NCBI RefSeq assembly: GCF_015350795.1
Contig: NZ_JADKSH010000008.1
Coordinates: forward strand, 1-46,523
Origin: Microbacterium sp. VKM Ac-2870
GTDB lineage: Bacteria > Actinomycetota > Actinomycetes > Actinomycetales > Microbacteriaceae
Length of the DNA stretch: 46,523 nucleotides
Direction: 5' to 3'
Under the pieces are notes generated by a model that did not search any database, was not told the origin of the DNA, and worked only from the letters and a program-made list of their open reading frames with translations. A program made the position numbers and the translations under genes. This document shows positions 5,833 to 13,330 of the stretch, in pieces. Each line of letters opens with the position of its first letter. Within the stretch, counting starts at the first letter, position 1.

Positions 5833-8800
5833 TCAGCGCAGGCTGGGGCCGGTGCCGATCGGTGATGCGGGGCCGGTGTGCGGGCCAGTGTCCGCGGCTG
5901 GCGCTGTGGGCGCTTGTGGGCGCGGCTCGGGTTCGGCTTGGCTGGTGAGGGCCTGGTCGATGCTGTCGAGGCGCGCACGGGCCGCGTGGAGCGCGTCACG
6001 GTGCTTGAACGGGGCGTCGAGGCCTCGTTCGGCGTCCGCGTGTGCTTCGTCGATGGAGGCGAGGTCGGTGCGCGCGCGACTGATCTGCTCGTCGACGGTG
6101 GCGATGCGGTGCTCGAGGCTGCGGAGGATGCCGAGGTCGGCGGGGTCGAGCGCACGATCCGTGTTCACGCGGACGGCGACGCCGGGGAGGCCTTCGATGC
6201 TGATGTGCAGCTGGACGATGCCGGCGTCGGTGAGGGTGCGCGCCTGCAGCGGGAAGCTGCTGATGGTGCCGAGCTCACCGCGGGCACGGTCGTCGGTGAC
6301 GGGCCGTGCCCACTGGAGGCCGGCGGAGGTGGCCCATGTGGCGATCGCGTGCTGCGCGTCGACGCGGGAGGTGTACTCGCGGCCGTTGATGGTGATGCGG
6401 AACCGGTCGCCGCTGAGGTCGAGGGCGCGGGGTTTCGCTGCCTCGAGCTGAGCGATCCGGCTCTCGACCCGCTCACGGTCCTCCTGGAGCGCGGTGATCG
6501 TGGCGCGGAGGGTGCGCTGGTTGCGGTGGTAGGCGCGTTCGAGGCGTTCGAGGCGGCTGGTCTCGTTGAGCGCGGTCGACCGGGCCAGTAGGAGCGGGTT
6601 GCCGCTGGCGAGGGCTTTGGCTTCGGCGGCGGTGAGGGAGTCGGAGCCGAGATCGTTGATCTCGCGCACGTCGAGCCGGCCGCGCATGACCTGGTTGATG
6701 AACCGGCTCTTGCGTTCGATCGCCTGCCACATGTATGCGGCGAAGGTCTGTTTGACGACGTACTGGTAGATCTCGATCTCGGCGTTCTGGTTGCCCTGTC
6801 GTTCGATGCGGCCGTGGCGTTGGGCGACGTCGGCGGGACGCCACGGGCAGTCGACGTCGTGGAGGGCGACGGCGCGCAGCTGCACGTTGGTGCCGACGCC
6901 CATCTTCGATGTCGACCCGATCAGCACGGCCACGCGGCCTTCGCGGGCCGCGGCGAACAGGCGGGCCTTCTCCTTGTCGTTCTTGGCTTCGTGGGCGAAA
7001 CGGATGCCGCCTTCGGGGACCCCGCGGGTGACGAGCTGGGCCTTCAGCTCGTCGTACACGTTCCATCGGTCCTTGTTCGGGGTGCCGAGGTCGCAGAACA
7101 CGATCTGCAGCGCGCCACGCAGCGGGGATTCCTCTCCGGTGCGAGGGTCGGTGAACACGTCGTCCTGGTGCTCACGGTGGATGCGGGCGATGTTGTCAGC
7201 GACCACGGCCAGCGGCACGGAGGTGGGGATCGCGGTGTCGTCGACCATGCGGATATCGAGGGCGGCTTTGCGGCCGTCGCCGGAGATTTTCAGCATGTTG
7301 TCCTGGTCGGGCGACACCTGCTTGGCGGCGACTTTATCGGCTCGCTCCCCCAGCTGACGCACGTAGTCGAGGACCTCGGGTGACGGGTCGATCGCGATCG
7401 TCTCCGGGGCGCGCCGGCCGTCGGCGCGCATCCGCAGCGGCGGGGTGGGCAGGTCGAGGTCTTCGGCGGTCTTCACGTCCGCGAACACGTGCCACATCCG
7501 CAGCATCTCGGGGACGTTGCGGAACCGGGCGAAACGGGTCTTCAGCCGGAATGATTCGCCTCCCTGGGGGGCCATCTCCACCTCGTCGACGGTCTCACCG
7601 AACGTCGCGGCCCACGCGTCGAACGATTCGACGCCGGCGTCGCGCAGCAGGTCGGGGCGCAGCAGTCGTTGCATGACGTGCGCCTCGGTGATGCTGTTGG
7701 CGATCGGCGTTGCGGTCGCCCCGGTGATGACCCGCTCACCGTGGGTGCGGCGCAGGTAGTCGAGCTTGACGGCCAGGTCGGTGGCGCGGGCGGAGCCGGT
7801 GATGTTGGCGTCGCGAATGCGGCTGACGGTGGCGAGGTTCTTGTAGTCGTGGATCTCGTCGACGATGAGGTAGTCGATGCCGGTGGATTCGAACGTGATC
7901 CCCGCGTCACGGGGCGCGTCGAGGAGACGCTTCTGCGTTTCCTCGGCCGCAGCGATCCGCTTCTCGATCTGCTTGACCGTGAGCCGGTCCTCGGAGTCCA
8001 GGTTCGCCAGGCCGTGCCGGAGAGTATCGACCTCGTTGTCGATGTAACGGGCCATGGTGTCCGGTTCGACGGGCAGACGCTTGAACGCTTCCCGGGTGAG
8101 GATGATCGCATCCCAGTCGTTCGCGGCGGCGCGGGCGACGAAGATGCGCCGCTTGTCACCGGAGAGGGTGTCGGTGTTGGCGGCGAGGATCCGCGCCTGC
8201 GGGTACAGCTGCAACCATTCGCGGGTGAACTGCTCGAGCATGTGGTTCGGCACCACGACACCGACCTTGTTCACCATCCCACGTCGACGCAGCTCCATCG
8301 CTCCGGCGACCATCTCGGCGGTCTTGCCGGCGCCGACTTCGTGGAACAGGCCGACGGCGGGTTCGCTGACCATGCGGGCGACGGCGGTCTTCTGGTGGGC
8401 GCGCAGCTCGAAGGAGGCGACCATCCCCGGCAGAGTGAGTGTTTCCCCTTCGGCGGTGTAGTCGCGCAGCACGATCCCGTTGAAGCGCCGGTTGTACTCG
8501 GCGGCAAGCTCCGCTGCCCGTTCGGGGTCTTCCCACACCCACTCTTCGAAGCGTTCCCGGATCAGGTCGGCTTTCTCCTGCGCGGCGGTGGTCTCGGTCG
8601 GGTTGAACACGGACCGTTCGGTGCCGTCGACGTCACGAATCTTGTCGTCGACGCGGATCTGCGACTGGTTCGCGAGCTGCTCCAGCAGGTCGTGCGCCGA
8701 CCGACGCTCGGTGCCCCACTCGCTGGTCGCACGGATGCTGCGGCGCACCCCTCCGCGCACCTGCCATGTGCCGGGGAGCGGGTTGGTGACGGTGACGGAG

Positions 8801-10812
8801 GGGTCGGCGACGAGCTCACGGAGGAACTGCTGATGGTGGGCGGCACTGATCCACACCGCACCGGGACGAGCGGTGATCTCTTCCGGGGTGAGCGGGGTCG
8901 GCAGCACCTGTTCGAGGGCGCGCACGTTCACCCGGTACCGGTCGTCGGTCTCGGCCGCGGCACGCGCCGCGTCGAGCTTGGGCGGGATCACCCCAGACAG
9001 GTACTCGGCCGCGGTCAGCAGCTGGCCCGTGTCGGGGTCGTCGTACACGAGCGTGCCCAGCTGGGCGCGGGCCTGCTCCACCGTATCTCCGAGGAGGGAG
9101 GCGATGTAGTCGAGGTCGACGCGGCCGTCGTGGTGAAGGCTGATCTGGAGGGCTTCAGCGGCCGTGTCAGCGCCGAGCTTCTCCGGGCGGGGCAGGATCA
9201 CCCGCCGGCTCATCATCGCCGCAGGGTGCGCTTCCTGCGACTCGTCGTCGAACACTTCGAGGGCGAACACGAGCGGCCCGAACGGGTCGTCGCGCAGCAG
9301 CCGCGGCGCGGTCGGCATCCGGCGGGCGAGGATCGGTTCCCCGTCCTCCCCGGTGCGCCCCGTCCCGGACAGCGTGTACCGGTTGATGGGTCCGAACCGG
9401 GCGACGTAGCCCTCCCATGAGGCTTTGAGCTCGGCGCGGGCGGCGACGATCTCGTCGGAGTCGTCGAGGCTTGCCCGTTCCAGCTCGAGCTGGCGCACGG
9501 CCCCGTCGCGCAGCTGCAGCAGAGCGCGAAGCTCCCGTGAGGCGGACGCGGGAACCTTCAACGGCTGCGGGCCCTGCCGTGTGGCAGTCGTGAAGGTGCC
9601 GGTGGCCTCGTCGTAGCGGATCGTCCCGTCCCACTCGTCCAGCGCCGGCAGCTGGTCGACGACGGAGCCGGCGGATGCGGTGCGTGCGGTGGCGCGCAGG
9701 CCTCGCTCGGTCGCGGAGGTGACGATCTGTTCGAGCGCGCCGCGGAGGCGCTCGTCGACGGTGGCGAGGTCGCTGCGCACGTGGAGGCTCTGCGCGCCGT
9801 ACATGCCGTGCTCGGTGGTGAGCTCTCCGAGGATGTGCTCGGGACGTGAGTCGAAGTAGCTGTTGATCTTCACCAGCTGCTCCCCCACCGTCCGCGGCGT
9901 GACGCTCTCCCACGCGGTGTCGGCCGGCTCGGTGCCCGGTTCGCGGCGGCGGAAGATGAGAACGTCGGTGAGGGCTTCGGTGCCGGCGGTGCGACGATGC
10001 GCACCGGAGGGAAGACGGACGGCGCCGATCAGGTCCGCGTAGCGGCCCATCTCACGGCGGGCGGCGGGGTTGCCGGCGTCGAGGGTGTAGTGGCTGGTGA
10101 GGACAGCGACGATCCCGCCGGGACGGGTCGCTCGCAGCGACTTCAGGATGAAGTGGTTGTGCAGGGAGTGCCCGTTGGCGTTGTCGATCGGATCGTGCAG
10201 CACCAGGTCCGCGAAGGGGACGTTGCCGACCGTGGCGTCGAAGAACCCGTCCGGGATCTTCGTGTCCGCGAAGGACTGCGCGTGGATCGTCGCCTGCGGA
10301 TACAGCAGCTGGGAGATCCGCGCGGTCGTCTCGTCGAGCTCAACACCCGTCAGCTCGTACCCCGAAGGGGCCAGACCGATGAACGTGCCGCTACCCGATC
10401 CCGGCTCCAGCACCCGCCCGGACTCAACGCCCAGACCGGCCACCGCATCCCACACCGACGCAACGTAGCGAGGGTCGGTGTAGTGGGCGTTCAGGACGGT
10501 GCGGCGCGCCTGAGCGAACTGCTCCTCGCTGAACAGTCCCGCAAGGATCGCCCGGTCGCCGGCCCACTCGTCGCGGGCCTCGTCGAACACCTGCGGGACA
10601 GCGCCCCAGCTGGACCACCGCGACAACACCGTCTGCTCGGCCGACGTCGCCGGCCTGCTCTCCGCCTCGCAGGCGCGCAGCACACGGAGCGCGGCGATGT
10701 TCGCGTCGACGCGGGAGCGTTGACCCGACGGGACCAACGGTACGGACGGGTCAGGACGAAACGCTACCGACTCTGAAACGCCGCCCAGCGGGCCTCGACC
10801 GACCGGTCCCAC
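5833..10812 (-). CDS. giant N6-methyltransferase-SNF2 helicase fusion (DarB-like antirestriction)
   Basis: A protein of about 1659 residues with two enzyme halves. The N-terminal part holds an adenine-methyltransferase core: SAM motif LEPGSGSGTFIGLAP and an NPPF-like GNVPF. The centre is a superfamily 2 helicase: Walker A HEVGAGKTAEM, DEIH box (YLIVDEIHDYKNL) and a helicase C-terminal segment ending QRHGRIERQGNQ; coiled coil follows. This is the layout of P1 DarB-like proteins that protect incoming DNA from restriction. The frame stays open to an ATG at 11478, but a better coding frame occupies 10764-11288, so I place the start at the in-frame GTG at 10812; this is uncertain. Leader repeat copy 2 follows the gene. 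Confidence 0.85.
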   Translation of the reverse strand: MGPVGRGPLGGVSESVAFRPDPSVPLVPSGQRSRVDANIAALRVLRACEAESRPATSAEQTVLSRWSSWGAVPQVFDEARDEWAGDRAILAGLFSEEQFAQARRTVLNAHYTDPRYVASVWDAVAGLGVESGRVLEPGSGSGTFIGLAPSGYELTGVELDETTARISQLLYPQATIHAQSFADTKIPDGFFDATVGNVPFADLVLHDPIDNANGHSLHNHFILKSLRATRPGGIVAVLTSHYTLDAGNPAARREMGRYADLIGAVRLPSGAHRRTAGTEALTDVLIFRRREPGTEPADTAWESVTPRTVGEQLVKINSYFDSRPEHILGELTTEHGMYGAQSLHVRSDLATVDERLRGALEQIVTSATERGLRATARTASAGSVVDQLPALDEWDGTIRYDEATGTFTTATRQGPQPLKVPASASRELRALLQLRDGAVRQLELERASLDDSDEIVAARAELKASWEGYVARFGPINRYTLSGTGRTGEDGEPILARRMPTAPRLLRDDPFGPLVFALEVFDDESQEAHPAAMMSRRVILPRPEKLGADTAAEALQISLHHDGRVDLDYIASLLGDTVEQARAQLGTLVYDDPDTGQLLTAAEYLSGVIPPKLDAARAAAETDDRYRVNVRALEQVLPTPLTPEEITARPGAVWISAAHHQQFLRELVADPSVTVTNPLPGTWQVRGGVRRSIRATSEWGTERRSAHDLLEQLANQSQIRVDDKIRDVDGTERSVFNPTETTAAQEKADLIRERFEEWVWEDPERAAELAAEYNRRFNGIVLRDYTAEGETLTLPGMVASFELRAHQKTAVARMVSEPAVGLFHEVGAGKTAEMVAGAMELRRRGMVNKVGVVVPNHMLEQFTREWLQLYPQARILAANTDTLSGDKRRIFVARAAANDWDAIILTREAFKRLPVEPDTMARYIDNEVDTLRHGLANLDSEDRLTVKQIEKRIAAAEETQKRLLDAPRDAGITFESTGIDYLIVDEIHDYKNLATVSRIRDANITGSARATDLAVKLDYLRRTHGERVITGATATPIANSITEAHVMQRLLRPDLLRDAGVESFDAWAATFGETVDEVEMAPQGGESFRLKTRFARFRNVPEMLRMWHVFADVKTAEDLDLPTPPLRMRADGRRAPETIAIDPSPEVLDYVRQLGERADKVAAKQVSPDQDNMLKISGDGRKAALDIRMVDDTAIPTSVPLAVVADNIARIHREHQDDVFTDPRTGEESPLRGALQIVFCDLGTPNKDRWNVYDELKAQLVTRGVPEGGIRFAHEAKNDKEKARLFAAAREGRVAVLIGSTSKMGVGTNVQLRAVALHDVDCPWRPADVAQRHGRIERQGNQNAEIEIYQYVVKQTFAAYMWQAIERKSRFINQVMRGRLDVREINDLGSDSLTAAEAKALASGNPLLLARSTALNETSRLERLERAYHRNQRTLRATITALQEDRERVESRIAQLEAAKPRALDLSGDRFRITINGREYTSRVDAQHAIATWATSAGLQWARPVTDDRARGELGTISSFPLQARTLTDAGIVQLHISIEGLPGVAVRVNTDRALDPADLGILRSLEHRIATVDEQISRARTDLASIDEAHADAERGLDAPFKHRDALHAARARLDSIDQALTSQAEPEPRPQAPTAPAADTGPHTGPASPIGTGPSLR

Positions 10813-11288
10813 ACCGCCCGGTTCTGCGGCTCGTTCAGGAACTCGTACGGCGACGCTGCCGCGACCAGAGCCTTCAGGAACGGCACCGGCAGAAGGTACT
10901 CCGCTGCGGTCTCCTCGAACGAGAACGTCGTCTGCTCCAGGCCCTCCAGCTGAGCCTGCATCCGCCACGCCCACTCCTGCAGACCCAGAAGCGTCTGCTG
11001 AGTGTCGCTCTCCCATTCCTCGCGAGAGGCCTCCACCTGCAGCAGACCCGACTGCGCCCACGCGATCTCCGTCGCGGTCGCCTTCGCGTTGCGGAGCCTC
11101 GCGACCTTCTCCAGGTACATCTCCCCCGGCAGATCCGGCCCCGCCAACTGCGCGGACAGCGTCGCGATCGTCGTCGCGAGCTCCTCCCCCGCCTCCGTGA
11201 AGAACCGTTCCGGATCCTCCAGCGCGGCCAACGCCTCGGGCCGGTGCTGCTCCCAGTGCTCCCGGACCCTCTGCCCGTAGTGATTCAT
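10764..11288 (-). CDS. conserved actinobacterial plasmid protein lying in another frame
   Basis: A 174-residue helical protein (MNHYGQRVREHWEQHRPEAL) with FFTEAGEELATTIATLSAQL and AGPDLPGEMYLEKVARLRNA. A GGGAGA ribosome site lies about 4 bases before the ATG. I recall similar RYGQMA..HW../AGPD.PGE.YLEKVGRL proteins on many actinobacterial plasmids; function unknown. It occupies a different frame from the long open frame that continues into the helicase. Its normal amino-acid mix and G/C-rich third positions, against the Gly/Arg/Ala run in the other frame, show that this is the coding frame here. It overlaps the chosen helicase start by 49 bases. Confidence 0.75.
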   Translation of the reverse strand: MNHYGQRVREHWEQHRPEALAALEDPERFFTEAGEELATTIATLSAQLAGPDLPGEMYLEKVARLRNAKATATEIAWAQSGLLQVEASREEWESDTQQTLLGLQEWAWRMQAQLEGLEQTTFSFEETAAEYLLPVPFLKALVAAASPYEFLNEPQNRAVWDRSVEARWAAFQSR

Positions 11289-11478
11289 CGCTCTCCCAAT
11301 CGACACCGAACAGACCGCCATCGCCACCCACACCAGCGGGTACGCGATCATCGGAAGACGCCACCGCGGGATCATTGGCCACCCCCGCGGTCAGAGCCAC
11401 ATCGACGGACTCGTCGCTGCTCCCCCACAGGTCGAACTCCAGCTGAGTCGAAGGCACACGAGTGCGACGGCGAGCCAT
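11289..11478 (-). other. open frame with coding character upstream of the nested gene
   Basis: An ATG at 11478 opens MARRRTRVPSTQLEFDLWGS and about 60 residues that look like genuine acidic coding sequence, up to GLFGVDWESDES. It then runs without a stop through the region encoded in another frame and on into the helicase frame. It could be the real N-terminus of the helicase, a separate short gene that lost its stop by a frameshift (a TGA lies one frame away, overlapping the ATG of the next gene), or chance. The shared 29 bp motif lies just upstream, so translation probably starts here. Confidence 0.4.
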
Positions 11479-11507
11479 TAGGGCAACGTAACAAGATCAC
11501 TCCCCCG

Positions 11508-11536
11508 CACGTCGGAAAACGGCCCATATTGACCAC
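11508..11536 (-). promoter_or_regulatory. 29 bp shared upstream motif, copy 2
   Basis: CACGTCGGAAAAC then ATTGACCAC on the plus strand, matching 26 of 29 bases with 1794-1822. It sits between the stop of the parB-like gene at 11537 and the start at 11478, so it very likely contains the promoter or operator of the methyltransferase-helicase operon. It is not a clear sigma-70 promoter. Confidence 0.5.
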
Positions 11537-11974
11537 CTAGCCTCCGGCGCGGCGACCGCGAGGAAGTTCCTCGGTCACGGGGCGCAGGGGTGCCCCGTCG
11601 TTGTACTCCTTCTCGATGCGCTTGATCTCGGCCTCGAGGGCGTTGGCGACGAACTGGGAGAACGTCGGCACTGACTCGTGGAACGCGGCGTGACGGAACG
11701 CGGCTCGAGCTCGCCCGCGCAAGTCGGTCGTCACGTCTGCGGCGAGTTGTACCCGGGTTGCTGTCGGCGCGGATTCCGGCTTGGTCGTGCGCTTTCGCGG
11801 TGCGCGCTTCGGCTCCGCCTCGACTGGTGCGTCGGGAGTCTGTGGTGGCGTCTCTACGGTCTCCTTCTGGGGCGGCGGTGTCGCGGCGGTGCGATCAGCG
11901 GCCTGGAGATTGTGAGCTGCGCCCTGGGGGCGTGCTCGGGGGGTCAGTACGGCGATCTTCCGCTCGTCGCTCAT
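11537..11974 (-). CDS. small ParB-like centromere-binding partner of ParA
   Basis: A 145-residue protein whose ATG overlaps the parA stop by 4 bases. The first half is disordered and rich in Pro, Gln and basic residues (KRAPRKRTTK). The second half (VQLAADVTTDLRGRARAAFR, then SFSQ-like TFSQFVANALEAEIKRIEKEY) has the strand-helix-helix pattern of ribbon-helix-helix DNA-binding proteins. Its position and size fit the small site-specific DNA-binding partner in type Ib partition loci, which stimulates the ParA ATPase and binds the repeats upstream of parA. There is no ParB-Spo0J domain, as expected for this class. Confidence 0.75.
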   Translation of the reverse strand: MSDERKIAVLTPRARPQGAAHNLQAADRTAATPPPQKETVETPPQTPDAPVEAEPKRAPRKRTTKPESAPTATRVQLAADVTTDLRGRARAAFRHAAFHESVPTFSQFVANALEAEIKRIEKEYNDGAPLRPVTEELPRGRRAGG

Positions 11975-12903
11975 GCTGTGGCTTCCTCCAGTGCGGCCTC
12001 GCGGGTGACGAGGCGTTCCATGATCTCCGTGGTCAGGGCGTACAGGTCGTCCGCGACGCTGGAGGCCGTCCGCGTTACGCGTTCCCCGCTCGCTTCGCCT
12101 CTCCGAATCCGCCACCATTCGGGCTGGGACTTTGCGTACTCGTCGAGCTCGTGGACGAGCTTGCCGAAGCGTCGCGCCTGCTGCGCAACGGAGGTTGAAT
12201 GCCGGATCGCGGTGTTGAACAGCACTTCCTCGGTGCCGACCACCTCGCTGATCATTCGGCGGGCCTCCTGCTCAACACGTGTCGCGGACTTCTCCACGTC
12301 GAAGAGGGCCACCCCCAGCAGATCGAGGTTGGGGTTCACCTCCACAACCCGTTCGAGGCGTTCGGCGAGCTCCATCAGCCCGCGCCCCGTGCCTTCATCA
12401 GCCTTGGAAGGGGCGATGACCCACCGCGCCGCGCCGATGGCTGCGGTCTGCAGCGACTCGTTGCCTGGCGGGCAGTCGACCAGGATCAGGTCGTACTCAT
12501 GAGCTATCGGCGCCAGGACTCGCGCGAGCGCATCTCGAGCGTCTGATCCTCGCTGGGACGCCGCAAGGGCGGCAGCGGCGCCGTGAAGCGCCGCGCCACC
12601 GACCACGACGTCAAGGTTTTCTCGAACCGCGCTCAGTACGCGAACCTCGGCGGTGAGCTGCTGCAGTGCGGCCGACAGCCCCCGACCCGCGTCGTCGTCG
12701 GATCCGTCCGCGTATCCGAGGTCGAGGCCGAGGTTGCCCTGGGGATCCATGTCGACGATCAGGACGCGGTAGCCGCTGCGGGCCATAAGGCCGCCTGCGT
12801 TCGCTGTCAGAGTGGTCTTCCCCACGCCGCCCTTGCCGTTGATGACGGCGATGACTCGTTGCAGCCCATCCCGCTGTACAAGGTCTCTACTCACAATGCT
12901 CAC
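11971..12903 (-). CDS. parA: ParA-family partition ATPase
   Basis: A 310-residue deviant Walker ATPase: motif A NGKGGVGKTTLTAN near residues 23-36, A' VLIVDMDPQGNLGLDLG near 47-63 and Walker B LILVDCPPG near 137. ParA moves plasmid copies to daughter cells over the nucleoid. The short N-terminus without a DNA-binding domain fits type Ib systems. Two GTG starts are possible, at 12903 and 12894; the second is better spaced from the GGAAGG ribosome site. The start overlaps the first of the iteron-like repeats, which suggests that the partner protein represses this operon. Confidence 0.9.
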   Translation of the reverse strand: MSIVSRDLVQRDGLQRVIAVINGKGGVGKTTLTANAGGLMARSGYRVLIVDMDPQGNLGLDLGYADGSDDDAGRGLSAALQQLTAEVRVLSAVRENLDVVVGGAALHGAAAALAASQRGSDARDALARVLAPIAHEYDLILVDCPPGNESLQTAAIGAARWVIAPSKADEGTGRGLMELAERLERVVEVNPNLDLLGVALFDVEKSATRVEQEARRMISEVVGTEEVLFNTAIRHSTSVAQQARRFGKLVHELDEYAKSQPEWWRIRRGEASGERVTRTASSVADDLYALTTEIMERLVTREAALEEATA

Positions 12904-13087
12904 CTTCCCAGGTTAGTTAGCAATCCTCACAGTGTGGGGATTGCAAGCGGAGAGTCAAGTGCTCACACGCCTCACAAAGCGATCATTGCACACATTGTTA
13001 GGATTGTGGGCATTCGTAGAATTGTGGGCTTAGCTAGCCCACGTCGTAACGCTGTGCACAACGTGAGAATTGCTAACAATGCTCACC
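12890..13087. repeat. iteron-like cluster, probable parS centromere and parA operator
   Basis: At least seven copies of a ~15-base motif close to GTGAGNATTGCTAAC in both orientations: minus at 12890-12903, 12916-12930 and 13072-13086; plus at 12934-12948, 12997-13011, 13015-13029 and 13063-13077. The copy at 13063 and the minus copy at 13072 overlap to form a 24-base near-palindrome. The copies at 12997 and 13015 are direct repeats 18 bases apart. The tract is AT-richer than its surroundings and includes the parA start. Such arrays upstream of type Ib parA genes serve as centromere and operator. No gene is seen in 12904-13159. Confidence 0.75.
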
Positions 13088-13159
13088 TCGACGCATCTAG
13101 GGGATGGGAGGAGAGCTACGTGCCCGAGGCTGTCCTGATCGCGGAGCAGGTGGGGCCAT

Positions 13160-13330
13160 GTGTCAGAGCCCGACCGTCCACATTGGGTGCAGGCCAGCCG
13201 GCGGGAGCTGGGCTGTGCCCACTGTGGGCGGTCGCACCGTCCGACCAAAGGGCTGCCGCCCTCCGCACTTCGCGCTGCGGTTGCCTTCGGCGTCATGCGG
13301 CGAGTTCCGTGTCGCGGAGCTGCTGGATGA
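13160..13330 (+). CDS. possible tiny zinc-ribbon-like protein
   Basis: A 56-codon GTG frame (VSEPDRPHWVQASRRELG) with a CxxC motif (GCAHCGRSHRPTKG) and G/C-rich third positions in its first half. The AGCAGGTGGGG upstream could serve as a ribosome site. It runs 38 bases into the convergent 3' end of the rep gene. It is too short for much confidence; the codon pattern weakens after residue 35. If not real, 13088-13292 holds no gene, only a short palindrome GCCCAC-T-GTGGGC at about 13216-13228. Confidence 0.25.
   Translation: MSEPDRPHWVQASRRELGCAHCGRSHRPTKGLPPSALRAAVAFGVMRRVPCRGAAG

Noticed and set aside
7669..9420. 583-codon plus-strand frame
   Set aside because: Lies opposite the helicase core with its conserved motifs; composition is that of an antisense shadow in GC-rich DNA.
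11289..11375. N-terminal extension of the nested gene to an ATG at 11375 with a hydrophobic segment
   Set aside because: The ATG at 11288 has a proper ribosome site and begins the conserved-looking part; the extension overlaps sequence that looks coding in the other frame.
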